This document shows, piece by piece, positions 23,202 to 29,643 of a stretch of DNA of 29,643 nt. The stretch's first letter is position 1, and every line of letters begins with the position of its first letter. The notes beneath the pieces are model-generated. The model saw only the letters and a list, made by a program, of their open reading frames with translations. It was not told where the DNA came from and ran no database searches. The translations under genes and the position numbers were made by a program. Source of the stretch: Methanobacteriota archaeon (GTDB lineage Archaea; Thermoplasmatota; Thermoplasmata; JAUWGG01); contig JAUWGG010000001.1 in assembly GCA_030606525.1 (NCBI GenBank), forward strand, positions 1 to 29,643, written 5' to 3'.

Positions 23202-23746
23202 AGAAAGTTTACGAATATTCCCATCTGGGTGGAGCGGAGATATTAAAGGTTCACTATCCAAAAATAGAAAAAGAAATTGATGAGATAATTGCTGGTATAA
23301 AAGACGTAGAAAAAACCAAAATTAGCAAAGAAAAGACTATGATTGGTAGGAAGTTATATTCCCCACGAGATCTAAATAGATATTTTAAAGAGCGTTTTAC
23401 AGAAAAAGGCTATAAAGAACTTAGGGATACTTATACAATCACTCTTCCTGACTATGATAAAGAAATAAAAGGTGCATTTAAACAAATCGATTTTGTAAAA
23501 TCTAAGGTATTAGTGGAAGTTCAGTTTGGAAAGTATGCATTTATGTTTTACGATTTAGCAAAATTCCAGTACTTCTTCAATGAGAATAAAGCAGATGTTG
23601 GTATAGAAATAGTCCCGTGTCATAGATTACATAAAGATATGTCCACCGGTGTCTCTTATGGGGAGCAGTTAGTATACGACATTGAGAGACTAAGAAGGCA
23701 TTTTCCATCAGTCCCAATCAAAGTTATTCTGATCGATATAGAGTAA
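23198..23746 (+). CDS. Type II restriction endonuclease, BglII-like
   Basis: The 182-residue protein matches BglII in its active-site block: D98, nine residues, then E107-V-Q109 in LVEVQFGKYAF, the same spacing as D84, E93 and Q95 of BglII (LVEVQFSNYPF). The N-terminus also echoes BglII (YSHLGGAEIL against a YNHADEIL-like start). It is about 40 residues shorter than BglII, mainly at the C-terminus. The TTG start overlaps the methyltransferase stop as TTGA, so translation is coupled and the modification enzyme comes first. Its target site is unknown; AGATCT is the hypothesis to test. Confidence 0.85.
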   Translation: MKKVYEYSHLGGAEILKVHYPKIEKEIDEIIAGIKDVEKTKISKEKTMIGRKLYSPRDLNRYFKERFTEKGYKELRDTYTITLPDYDKEIKGAFKQIDFVKSKVLVEVQFGKYAFMFYDLAKFQYFFNENKADVGIEIVPCHRLHKDMSTGVSYGEQLVYDIERLRRHFPSVPIKVILIDIE

Positions 23747-23823
23747 TTTACCGCTCTCCCACCCTCAAATTCCCGTATCTTTTAATAATATCAAAATAAT
23801 CCTAAAAAGCCCTTTATCCCCGT

Positions 23824-25113
23824 TTATGGATAAACCCTCGTTATGGTTCTTGGGAAAGGGGTTGCATCCCTGATATGATCTAATTTACATATCCATGTTA
23901 CCAAGCGCTCGATCCCTAGACCAAAGCCTGAATGGGGTACACTTCCATATTTTCTCAGATCCAAGTACCATTGATAATATTTCAGATCAACGTTTTCCGC
24001 TTTTAATCTTTCAAGTAATTTATCGTGGTCATCTTCCCTTTCGCTTCCGCCAACGATCTCACCATACCCCTCAGGCGCTAGCAGATCAGAGCACAAATAT
24101 GTTCTTGAATCGTCTAGATTCTCTTTCATATAGAACGCCTTCACTTCCTTTGGATAATTTATTATGAATAGAGGAATCTTTTCATTTATCGTCATCTCTC
24201 TTTCTTCTTTTGCACCTAGATCATCCCCCCACTCAAAATCGTATCCCTTTTTTTGTAGGAGATCAGAAGCATCATCATAGCTCATCCTCTTAAATGGAGG
24301 TTTGATCTTTTTTAGATCTTCGACATCCCTCCCCAAAAACTTCAATTCTTCCTCTCTTTCAGTAGCTACCTTCTTGCAAATATGACCAATTAAGTTTTCC
24401 TGGGTTTTCATATTTCCTTCATTGTCAACCCAGGCCTCTTCGCTTTCCAAGTGCCAATACTCGGTGATGTGCCGTCGAGTGCGGGATTTCTCCGCTCTAA
24501 AGGAGGGTGTTATACTCCATACCTTGTCAAAAGAATAGATCAGCGCTTCCAAATACATTTGGGCACTTTGAGAGAGATAAGCTTCCCTGCCGAAATAATC
24601 GAAATCAAATAAGGTGCCGCCCCCTTCACAAGCATTGGTCGTGATGAGCGGAGGTGTCATCTCGTAAAAATCGTTCTTATCGAACCACTCTCTCGCAGCC
24701 TTTAACACAGATGCCTTGACCTTCATCACATTCGTTAACTTCCTTGACCTCAACCAAAGATGTCTATTATCTAGAAGAAATTCTTCACTCTTGTCTTTAG
24801 TTATAGGGAACACATCTGCTTTCCCTACGATCTCAAATTTAGTTGCTTGGATTTCAAAACCACCAGGTGCCCTATCATCTTTTACAACGCGCCCTTCAGT
24901 TATTACTGACGATTCGATCAATGTTTTTGAAGCCTCTTCGAATTCTTCATTTACAACATTACCCTTTTTTACTGTAACTTGAATGATGCCGCTTGCATCC
25001 CGGACAACAGCAAAAACAATACCTCCGCTGCTCCGGATCCGATATATCCATCCCCTTATCTGCGCTTTTTTACCTTCGAAATCGCCCTTTATTACATCGT
25101 TGATCGAGACCAT
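23824..25113 (-). CDS. asnS: Asparaginyl-tRNA synthetase
   Basis: Class IIb synthetase charging tRNA-Asn. From the ATG at 25113 it has 429 residues: an OB-fold anticodon-binding domain (KKAQIRGWIYRIRSSGGIVF), a motif 2 region FRAEKSRTRRHITEYWHLE and motif 3 as GFGLGIERLVTWI, ending in DATPFPRT. ITTNACEGGGTLF is the asparaginyl type; aspartyl enzymes read differently there. I prefer this ATG to the TTG at 25158 because a TATA-like sequence (25141-25150) lies about 32 bases upstream of it and the OB-fold begins directly after. Having it implies tRNA-Asn need not be made by transamidation. Confidence 0.92.
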   Translation of the reverse strand: MVSINDVIKGDFEGKKAQIRGWIYRIRSSGGIVFAVVRDASGIIQVTVKKGNVVNEEFEEASKTLIESSVITEGRVVKDDRAPGGFEIQATKFEIVGKADVFPITKDKSEEFLLDNRHLWLRSRKLTNVMKVKASVLKAAREWFDKNDFYEMTPPLITTNACEGGGTLFDFDYFGREAYLSQSAQMYLEALIYSFDKVWSITPSFRAEKSRTRRHITEYWHLESEEAWVDNEGNMKTQENLIGHICKKVATEREEELKFLGRDVEDLKKIKPPFKRMSYDDASDLLQKKGYDFEWGDDLGAKEEREMTINEKIPLFIINYPKEVKAFYMKENLDDSRTYLCSDLLAPEGYGEIVGGSEREDDHDKLLERLKAENVDLKYYQWYLDLRKYGSVPHSGFGLGIERLVTWICKLDHIRDATPFPRTITRVYP

Positions 25114-25189
25114 AGTTACCGATACCCAATTGTTTTTCACGTTAATTACTTTTCGCAATACACCGATTTTCCCTAAAATTTGTACAAAA

Positions 25190-25198
25190 ATATTTAAA
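25190..25198 (+). promoter_or_regulatory. TATA box of the DUF1385 gene
   Basis: ATATTTAAA is centred 27 bases before the ATG at 25221 and fits the archaeal TATA consensus well; a leaderless transcript is expected. Confidence 0.55.
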
Positions 25199-25220
25199 GG
25201 ATTGCGAGCTTTTAAGCACG

Positions 25221-26090
25221 ATGAATGTGAATAAAAAATTAATTTCTATCGGAGGGCAGGGGGTTTTTGAGGGCGTAATGATGCGCTCACCCAATTATAT
25301 GGCAATAGCTGTTAGAAAATCAGATGGAACGATCGAGGTTAAGAAAGAGAAGTTAAACTCATTAGCCCATCGATATAAATTTCTTAAATGGGCGTTCTTT
25401 AGGGGTATATTAATGTTATTCGAAACCCTCATACTGAGTTTTAAAGCTATAGCCTACTCAGCAGACGAAACTATGGAAGAGGAAATGAGCAAGAAGGAGA
25501 TAGCATTAACCTTTATCTTTGCATTCGCAGCTGCAATTTTGTTATTCATTGTTTTACCTCTTTATTTAACAAAACTCATTTTTAATGTAGGTGGATTCTT
25601 GTTTTACCTGCTTGAAGGTTTGATAAGATTGGGAGTATTCTTGGCTTATATAGCATTGATGCCTTTGATAAGGGAGATCAAAATCACTCTGCATTATCAT
25701 GGTGCAGAGCACAAATCGCTCCACACTTATGAATCTGGTGAAGAGCTAACTGTTCACAATGCCAGAAAATATTCACCCTTACATGCAAGGTGTGGAACCG
25801 CCTTTCTGCTGATCGTCTTGGTCTTATGCGTTTTACTATTCTCACTGATAAGAAGTGATAATTGGTATGTGATGATCGTTTATCGAATCATCCTCATACC
25901 TTTTGTTGCTGGTATCTCCTATGAACTATTAAAACTAAGCGCGAAATATGCAAAATCTCGATTGGTGAAACTGTTAATAACCCCTGGTCTTTGGTTGCAG
26001 AAATTAACTACAAGGGAGCCTAGTGATGAGCAGTTAGAGGTAGCTCTTGCAGCCCTAAAAGAAGTGATAGCATTGGAGCTGGGTGGATGA
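25221..26090 (+). CDS. DUF1385 family membrane protein (YqhQ-like)
   Basis: A 289-residue protein of a family best known from bacteria (YqhQ) and without a settled function. All family motifs are present: GGQGVFEGVMMR (11-22), HYHGAEHKSLHTYE (158-171), HARCGTAF (188-195) and PGLWLQKLTTREP (255-267). Membrane segments lie at about 58-78, 93-118, 124-150, 193-211 and 216-235. The His- and Glu-rich HGAEHK motif looks like a metal site or active site (inference). The stop overlaps the start of the zinc-ribbon gene as ATGA, so the two proteins are made together. Confidence 0.87.
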   Translation: MNVNKKLISIGGQGVFEGVMMRSPNYMAIAVRKSDGTIEVKKEKLNSLAHRYKFLKWAFFRGILMLFETLILSFKAIAYSADETMEEEMSKKEIALTFIFAFAAAILLFIVLPLYLTKLIFNVGGFLFYLLEGLIRLGVFLAYIALMPLIREIKITLHYHGAEHKSLHTYESGEELTVHNARKYSPLHARCGTAFLLIVLVLCVLLFSLIRSDNWYVMIVYRIILIPFVAGISYELLKLSAKYAKSRLVKLLITPGLWLQKLTTREPSDEQLEVALAALKEVIALELGG

Positions 26091-26290
26091 GATTTGGAGC
26101 GATTGTATGTCCGAGGTGTAAGAGAGCTAGAGGAATTATTTTAACAAGTAAAACCACTGCATGCCCCCACTGCGGTAAAAAATTTAAAACCCGAGGATTG
26201 AAAGTTTATTATAAAACAGATTCCGCTAAGGAGTTAGCTGCCGCAGTAGGGAAATTGAACGAATCGCTGCATGGAACTGGGAAAGAGTAA
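26087..26290 (+). CDS. Small zinc-ribbon protein
   Basis: A 67-residue protein with one zinc ribbon, C8-x2-C11 and C26-x2-C29 (CPRC, CPHC), followed by a GLKVYYKTDS strand and a C-terminal helix (AKELAAAVGKLNESL). Ribbon plus short helix recalls small archaeal zinc-ribbon families such as DUF1922 and DUF5817; which one is uncertain. The ATG overlaps the DUF1385 stop, so it probably works with that membrane protein. T-rich DNA at about 26311-26327 may end the transcript. Confidence 0.8.
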   Translation: MRFGAIVCPRCKRARGIILTSKTTACPHCGKKFKTRGLKVYYKTDSAKELAAAVGKLNESLHGTGKE

Positions 26291-26300
26291 ATGTTAGGTC

Positions 26301-27512
26301 CTACAGCGCTTGCTTTTTACGCTTTTTTATAACAATGGCAATGGCAATGGCAATAAAAACAAAGCAAAATTCCAAACCAGGGAGCACATAGGTCCCATCA
26401 TCATCCAATCTAACTGTTATCGAGCCTTGAGAAGTAAAAGTTCCTTGATACTCTTCATTGTAATTAAATGTGGATGTTGAAGGGCTGTATGTGAAAGTGT
26501 GATAATAATCCTCAAGGTGCTCACCATTCCCATCGCTTTCCCATTCTGAAAAACGATTGCAATCCCGGAATAAAAATTGACCATTTACAACATCGATGGT
26601 TACATTCTCCCCCTCTTTCCCATTCAAAGGAATATAGGATTTTGCCCATGCATGTCCCCCCCACTTGTTTTGCAAGCTATCATAGAGCCCACCGAACTCA
26701 AGCCAAACCGGAATCCCAGAGGCTCTGCAAAGAGCGCTGAACAAGATGGATTGCTCGTCACAATCACCGCTTTTATCTTGGAGCGTGGTAAGGCAATCCT
26801 TCGGCTCACCTGAGTGGCCAGCAACATATCTAAAATTGTGGCGCATGTACTCATACACCGCCCTCATCCTATCATAAATATTGGTCTTGTTTTGTGTCAA
26901 TTCATCTGCTAAGTTTTTGATCTCGTCATCGGTAGGTCTAATCTTCCATTCATCGCGATTATATGTATCAGTCAACTCTCTAAAGTGCGTATCTCCCATC
27001 GCTTCATCAACACTCATGGTGTCGCTAGATTCGATATCCCACCATACGGTTTTTGTTGTCATGTGATAGGATATTGCAACGGAGATTGTACCGCTCCCTG
27101 TATCTTCCCAAATAAGCCATGTATGATCGCTGTAATGGTGAGGAAGCACATTCGTAGGAGTTGGGTCTCCTTCTATATAACTTACATTCTGAATGAGCCC
27201 TCCAGAACTGTCTATGATATTTTTGGGCTGCGGTATGTCCAGTGTGTAATGTATGGTACTAGAGCCAACATTTATCGTGATTGTTCGCTGTATATCGAAC
27301 TCAGCAGATTCAGGATACTGCCTGTAAGCCATGGGGTTCAACCATTTAAGCAAAAGATATCGAAACTCTGGGCACAATAGGATTATGCAGATTATGATGC
27401 AGATGATGATAAGAACTATGCTGCGGCCTATCCTGCCCTTTCTTCGTTGTTTTGGCAGCGATAACTGCCTATACTCCCTTTTCTCAAAATCATCGTCACC
27501 GGAAAAACTCAT
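26301..27512 (-). CDS. Membrane-anchored transglutaminase-like (papain-fold) protein
   Basis: A 403-residue protein with a basic cytoplasmic N-terminus, one helix (31-47), a large outer domain and a C-terminal helix. The transglutaminase-core triad is intact: C251 (SGDCDEQS), H287 (WGGHAWAKSY) and D307 (VTIDVVN). A beta-rich domain of about 100 residues lies before it. The end is LPGLEF (377-382), a hydrophobic stretch and KKRKK, like a PGF-CTERM-type sorting tail. Such proteins are usually surface proteases or crosslinking enzymes; the substrate is unknown. The ATG fits a leaderless start (TATA at 27536-27544). Confidence 0.82.
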   Translation of the reverse strand: MSFSGDDDFEKREYRQLSLPKQRRKGRIGRSIVLIIICIIICIILLCPEFRYLLLKWLNPMAYRQYPESAEFDIQRTITINVGSSTIHYTLDIPQPKNIIDSSGGLIQNVSYIEGDPTPTNVLPHHYSDHTWLIWEDTGSGTISVAISYHMTTKTVWWDIESSDTMSVDEAMGDTHFRELTDTYNRDEWKIRPTDDEIKNLADELTQNKTNIYDRMRAVYEYMRHNFRYVAGHSGEPKDCLTTLQDKSGDCDEQSILFSALCRASGIPVWLEFGGLYDSLQNKWGGHAWAKSYIPLNGKEGENVTIDVVNGQFLFRDCNRFSEWESDGNGEHLEDYYHTFTYSPSTSTFNYNEEYQGTFTSQGSITVRLDDDGTYVLPGLEFCFVFIAIAIAIVIKKRKKQAL

Positions 27513-27535
27513 GTTGTTTGATATAAGATTAATCG

Positions 27536-27544
27536 AATATTAAT
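27536..27544 (-). promoter_or_regulatory. TATA box of the transglutaminase-like gene
   Basis: On the minus strand ATTAATATT is centred 28 bases before the ATG at 27512. It falls between the two minus-strand genes, so this gene can be transcribed separately from the PrsW-like gene upstream. Confidence 0.4.
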
Positions 27545-27554
27545 TTTTCCTCAA

Positions 27555-28295
27555 CTATCCTCTCATCTTTTTTCTAATGTCTCTTCTTCTCTCTTTTCTC
27601 AGTGCTTCAGGTAATGTCTGAGGCAACAATTTAGAACGGAAGTAGTGATAGAGGACGACACTCAAAGGCAAAGTTATAAGGGAATACTCAATATTGCCCA
27701 GAGAAAGAAATGGGAACATAAGGAGATTGAAGATCAAATGGATCAATATTGCAAAAACGAGGTAATGCCACCCCCTTCCCTTATAACACCCAAAACCTAT
27801 AAAACCGCCAAGGGAAGCATGCAGTAAACATACGCTTGTTGAAAATACTAATAAAACTAATAAAGTCGCAGTTATATTTATTATACCGCCAACTGGAAAT
27901 CTCATAAAAGACATTGCAGTGATGCCGATGGAACCCATCCCTAATCCAAGGGAAACGCCGTAAAAGGTGGTATCGAACTTCAGCTGGAAACGAGGCATAT
28001 TCAGTATTATAAGTCTAATTAACTCCTCGAAAGTTGAAAGCCCTACAACATAGATAAGAAGAAAAGGAACTATAATGAAACGCCCAGCACCCACCCAGTA
28101 ACCTCTTAAAAAGATATCGAATGAGAAAATGAGCATGCCGATAACGATCCCAACAGCGAACATTCCAAATACCTTCCTATCGTCAAAGTAGGATTTATCC
28201 ACTATAGGCCAGGAGTATTGACGCATTGTGAACCAAAGTATTGCTACAGCCGGGGTGAAACCAATGATGCTGCTGATAAACAATTCTATATTCAT
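27555..28295 (-). CDS. PrsW-like intramembrane metalloprotease
   Basis: A 246-residue protein with about seven hydrophobic helices. It has a membrane-embedded FEELIRLII (E90, E91, R94), a GVSLGLGMGS segment, HASLGGFIGFG (H159) and IHLIFNLL (H186), in the order seen in PrsW and related CPBP/Abi proteases. The glutamate usual in the second PrsW motif (G-x-x-E-N) is not evident. In bacteria PrsW cleaves an anti-sigma factor; here the substrate is unknown. The basic C-terminus (RKERRRDIRKKMRG) is cytoplasmic. I chose ATG 28295 over TTG 28301 because a TATA box (28321-28330) fits a nearly leaderless start. Confidence 0.75.
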   Translation of the reverse strand: MNIELFISSIIGFTPAVAILWFTMRQYSWPIVDKSYFDDRKVFGMFAVGIVIGMLIFSFDIFLRGYWVGAGRFIIVPFLLIYVVGLSTFEELIRLIILNMPRFQLKFDTTFYGVSLGLGMGSIGITAMSFMRFPVGGIINITATLLVLLVFSTSVCLLHASLGGFIGFGCYKGRGWHYLVFAILIHLIFNLLMFPFLSLGNIEYSLITLPLSVVLYHYFRSKLLPQTLPEALRKERRRDIRKKMRG

Positions 28296-28320
28296 CTTCA
28301 ACTGTTGATGACCAAACCTC

Positions 28321-28330
28321 TATTTTTAGA
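28321..28330 (-). promoter_or_regulatory. TATA box of the PrsW-like gene
   Basis: On the minus strand TCTAAAAATA is centred about 30 bases before the ATG at 28295, so the leader would be only a few bases. Confidence 0.4.
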
Positions 28331-28355
28331 TTGCTATGCGCAATGAGCATTAAAA

Positions 28356-29585
28356 TCATTGAGCTGAGAATAGCGATGCGTAAACCTTGGCATCGTTAAC
28401 TAAATTTTCGATCCTTATATTTTCATTTGCTTCGTGAGCAGTTTGCTCATTTGTACTCCATACTGCGACATCAAAACCTGCATTCCTAAAAATGCTAGCG
28501 CAAGTTCCACCCCCGATGCCCATGACCTCAGCATCAATGAACAAAACTCTTTTAATTGCTTTTTTTAATAGGCCCACGATCTTGCTGTCTTCAGCTGTCG
28601 CGGGACTAGAAGCACTTTGCACGATATCTACATTTATTTCTACTCTGCTTTCCCTTTCCACTTCTCTTGCAACATTTTTTATCAATGCTATTACATCATT
28701 CATTGAATGAGCAGGGAGCAGCCTGCAATCCATGTAGAACACATCATCTCCTGGTATGGTATTTATGTTGGGGACATTATCCTCTTTCTTCGTAGGCTCA
28801 AATGTAGAATAGGGCACATCAAAAAAAGGATTTTTATCATTGAACTCTTGATGCAATCTTTTATCTACGTTACATAAGAACGAGGAAGCAGCTCTAAGTG
28901 CGTTGCGCCCTTTATTTGGGGTACTAGCATGACATTGTTCCCCATTTGTGTTTATCTTAAGCCATAACCCTGATTTCTCAGCAACCTCGATCTTCGCGCC
29001 ATCTGGAGAACCATAATCCGGGATCAATATAAGATCTTGTGGGCTGAACAATCCCTGATTCAGTAGATATTCCATTCCTTTTTCACTTCCAGTTTCCTCA
29101 TCAGCGACGAAGCCCAGATTTATATCCATTTCAGGAATTAACCCCTGCTCTTTTATCGATTTAACTGCATAGATAGAGGCGATTAATGCTTGCCCATTGT
29201 CTTCCACTCCCCGCCCAAAGATTCTGCCGTTTTTTATGACTGGTGCGAAAGGATCATTTTCCCAATTTTTTAGATCTCCAGGAGGAACAACATCCATATG
29301 CGTGATGACCCACATCTTTTCCGCTTTTTTCCCTTTATTCTTTCCCTTCAATTTGGCAACGATATTCGGTCTATAACCCACCTTATCATCAGGAGCATTA
29401 TACCATTCTACTTCATCAAAACCGATCTCATCGATTAATTTAACTATAAATTCAGCTTTTTTCTTCTCTCCACTACCGCCAGATTTTGGGTCGATAGCTG
29501 GGATCTTGCACATCTCTATTAAACTATTGACCATCTCCGCTTTCAAATCATCGATATTCCTAAACACATCGTTCAATCGGGGCAT
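28356..29585 (-). CDS. M20 family metallopeptidase (DapE/ArgE or dipeptidase type)
   Basis: A 409-residue zinc peptidase, distinct from the one at 21004. Ligands are THMDVVP (H96, D98), GRGVEDNGQ (D129), ADEETGS (E163, E164), a PDYGSPDG segment for the next acidic ligand, and TAHEANENI (H384). The SGEKKKAEFI region and the PPGDLKNWENDPF loop follow the long M20A pattern (DapE-like or Xaa-His/CNDP-type dipeptidase). I chose ATG 29585: a TATA box (29609-29617) is centred 27 bases upstream, and the frame further up (a GTG at 29642) adds only unconserved residues. The nearby window edge limits what can be said of its upstream neighbour. Confidence 0.88.
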   Translation of the reverse strand: MPRLNDVFRNIDDLKAEMVNSLIEMCKIPAIDPKSGGSGEKKKAEFIVKLIDEIGFDEVEWYNAPDDKVGYRPNIVAKLKGKNKGKKAEKMWVITHMDVVPPGDLKNWENDPFAPVIKNGRIFGRGVEDNGQALIASIYAVKSIKEQGLIPEMDINLGFVADEETGSEKGMEYLLNQGLFSPQDLILIPDYGSPDGAKIEVAEKSGLWLKINTNGEQCHASTPNKGRNALRAASSFLCNVDKRLHQEFNDKNPFFDVPYSTFEPTKKEDNVPNINTIPGDDVFYMDCRLLPAHSMNDVIALIKNVAREVERESRVEINVDIVQSASSPATAEDSKIVGLLKKAIKRVLFIDAEVMGIGGGTCASIFRNAGFDVAVWSTNEQTAHEANENIRIENLVNDAKVYASLFSAQ

Positions 29586-29608
29586 GGATTCTGATAATAA
29601 ATAAAGAG

Positions 29609-29617
29609 CATAAAAGC
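29609..29617 (-). promoter_or_regulatory. TATA box of the second M20 peptidase gene
   Basis: On the minus strand GCTTTTATG is centred 27 bases before the ATG at 29585; it helps to set that start codon. Confidence 0.4.
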
Positions 29618-29643
29618 TTTTGTTTGAATCAATCGAACCCACT

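Noticed and set aside
22236..23746. Depletion of AGATCT as proof of BglII specificity
   Set aside because: At least ten sites are present, close to what the base composition would give by chance, so counts in this window do not support avoidance.
26333..26360. Short tandem CAATGG repeat
   Set aside because: It encodes alternating Ile and Ala in the C-terminal membrane helix of the transglutaminase-like protein; too short and in frame to be a separate element.
1..29643. tRNA genes, CRISPR arrays, transposases or attachment sites
   Set aside because: The gaps between genes are short and I saw no cloverleaf, regularly spaced repeats, transposase motifs or target duplications.

Overview
The window is archaeal chromosome with a gene on nearly every base; no gap between genes exceeds about 235 bases, and I see no tRNA, rRNA, CRISPR array or insertion sequence. 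Signs of an archaeon are an Orc1/Cdc6 initiator beside an ORB-type origin element, a Sec11-type signal peptidase, an archaeal AsnRS, an ADP-forming acyl-CoA synthetase subunit, and TATA boxes centred about 26-31 bases upstream of many start codons (leaderless transcripts). The gene mix suggests a euryarchaeon, perhaps a Thermoplasmata-related lineage; that placement is inference.

Layout. Positions 1-2800 hold [NiFe]-hydrogenase maturation genes: a hypF cut by the window edge, hypE facing it, and a HycI-type endopeptidase. Positions 2805-12320, all on the minus strand and joined by short overlaps or gaps, encode a 12-subunit complex I-like enzyme in the order J', J'', K, L, M, N, A, B, C, D, H, I, running straight into hycI and hypE. 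The NuoD-like subunit keeps both CxxC pairs that bind the NiFe centre, and has a C-terminal tail of the kind HycI removes. The complex is therefore read as a group 4, membrane-bound, ferredoxin-linked, ion-translocating hydrogenase with a nearly full complex I membrane arm, not as an F420H2 or NADH dehydrogenase.

Positions 12321-15761 carry glnA (with a palindrome against its TATA box), an ADP-forming acyl-CoA synthetase alpha subunit and a dCMP deaminase. Positions 15844-18765 carry a signal peptidase with an acidic tail, orc1/cdc6, a probable replication origin (one strong ORB at 18185-18207 and AT-rich DNA) and a small membrane protein. Positions 18849-22074 form a plus-strand run of gcvT, an M42 aminopeptidase and an M20 peptidase. 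Positions 22236-23746 are a compact restriction-modification pair: an N4-cytosine-type methyltransferase and a BglII-like endonuclease. The rest holds AsnRS, a DUF1385 membrane protein coupled to a zinc-ribbon protein, a membrane transglutaminase-like protein, a PrsW-like membrane protease and a second M20 peptidase.

Taken together, the peptidases, GcvT, the ADP-forming synthetase and the hydrogenase fit a peptide- or amino-acid-fermenting anaerobe that disposes of reduced ferredoxin as H2 while pumping ions. This physiology is inferred from a small part of the genome.
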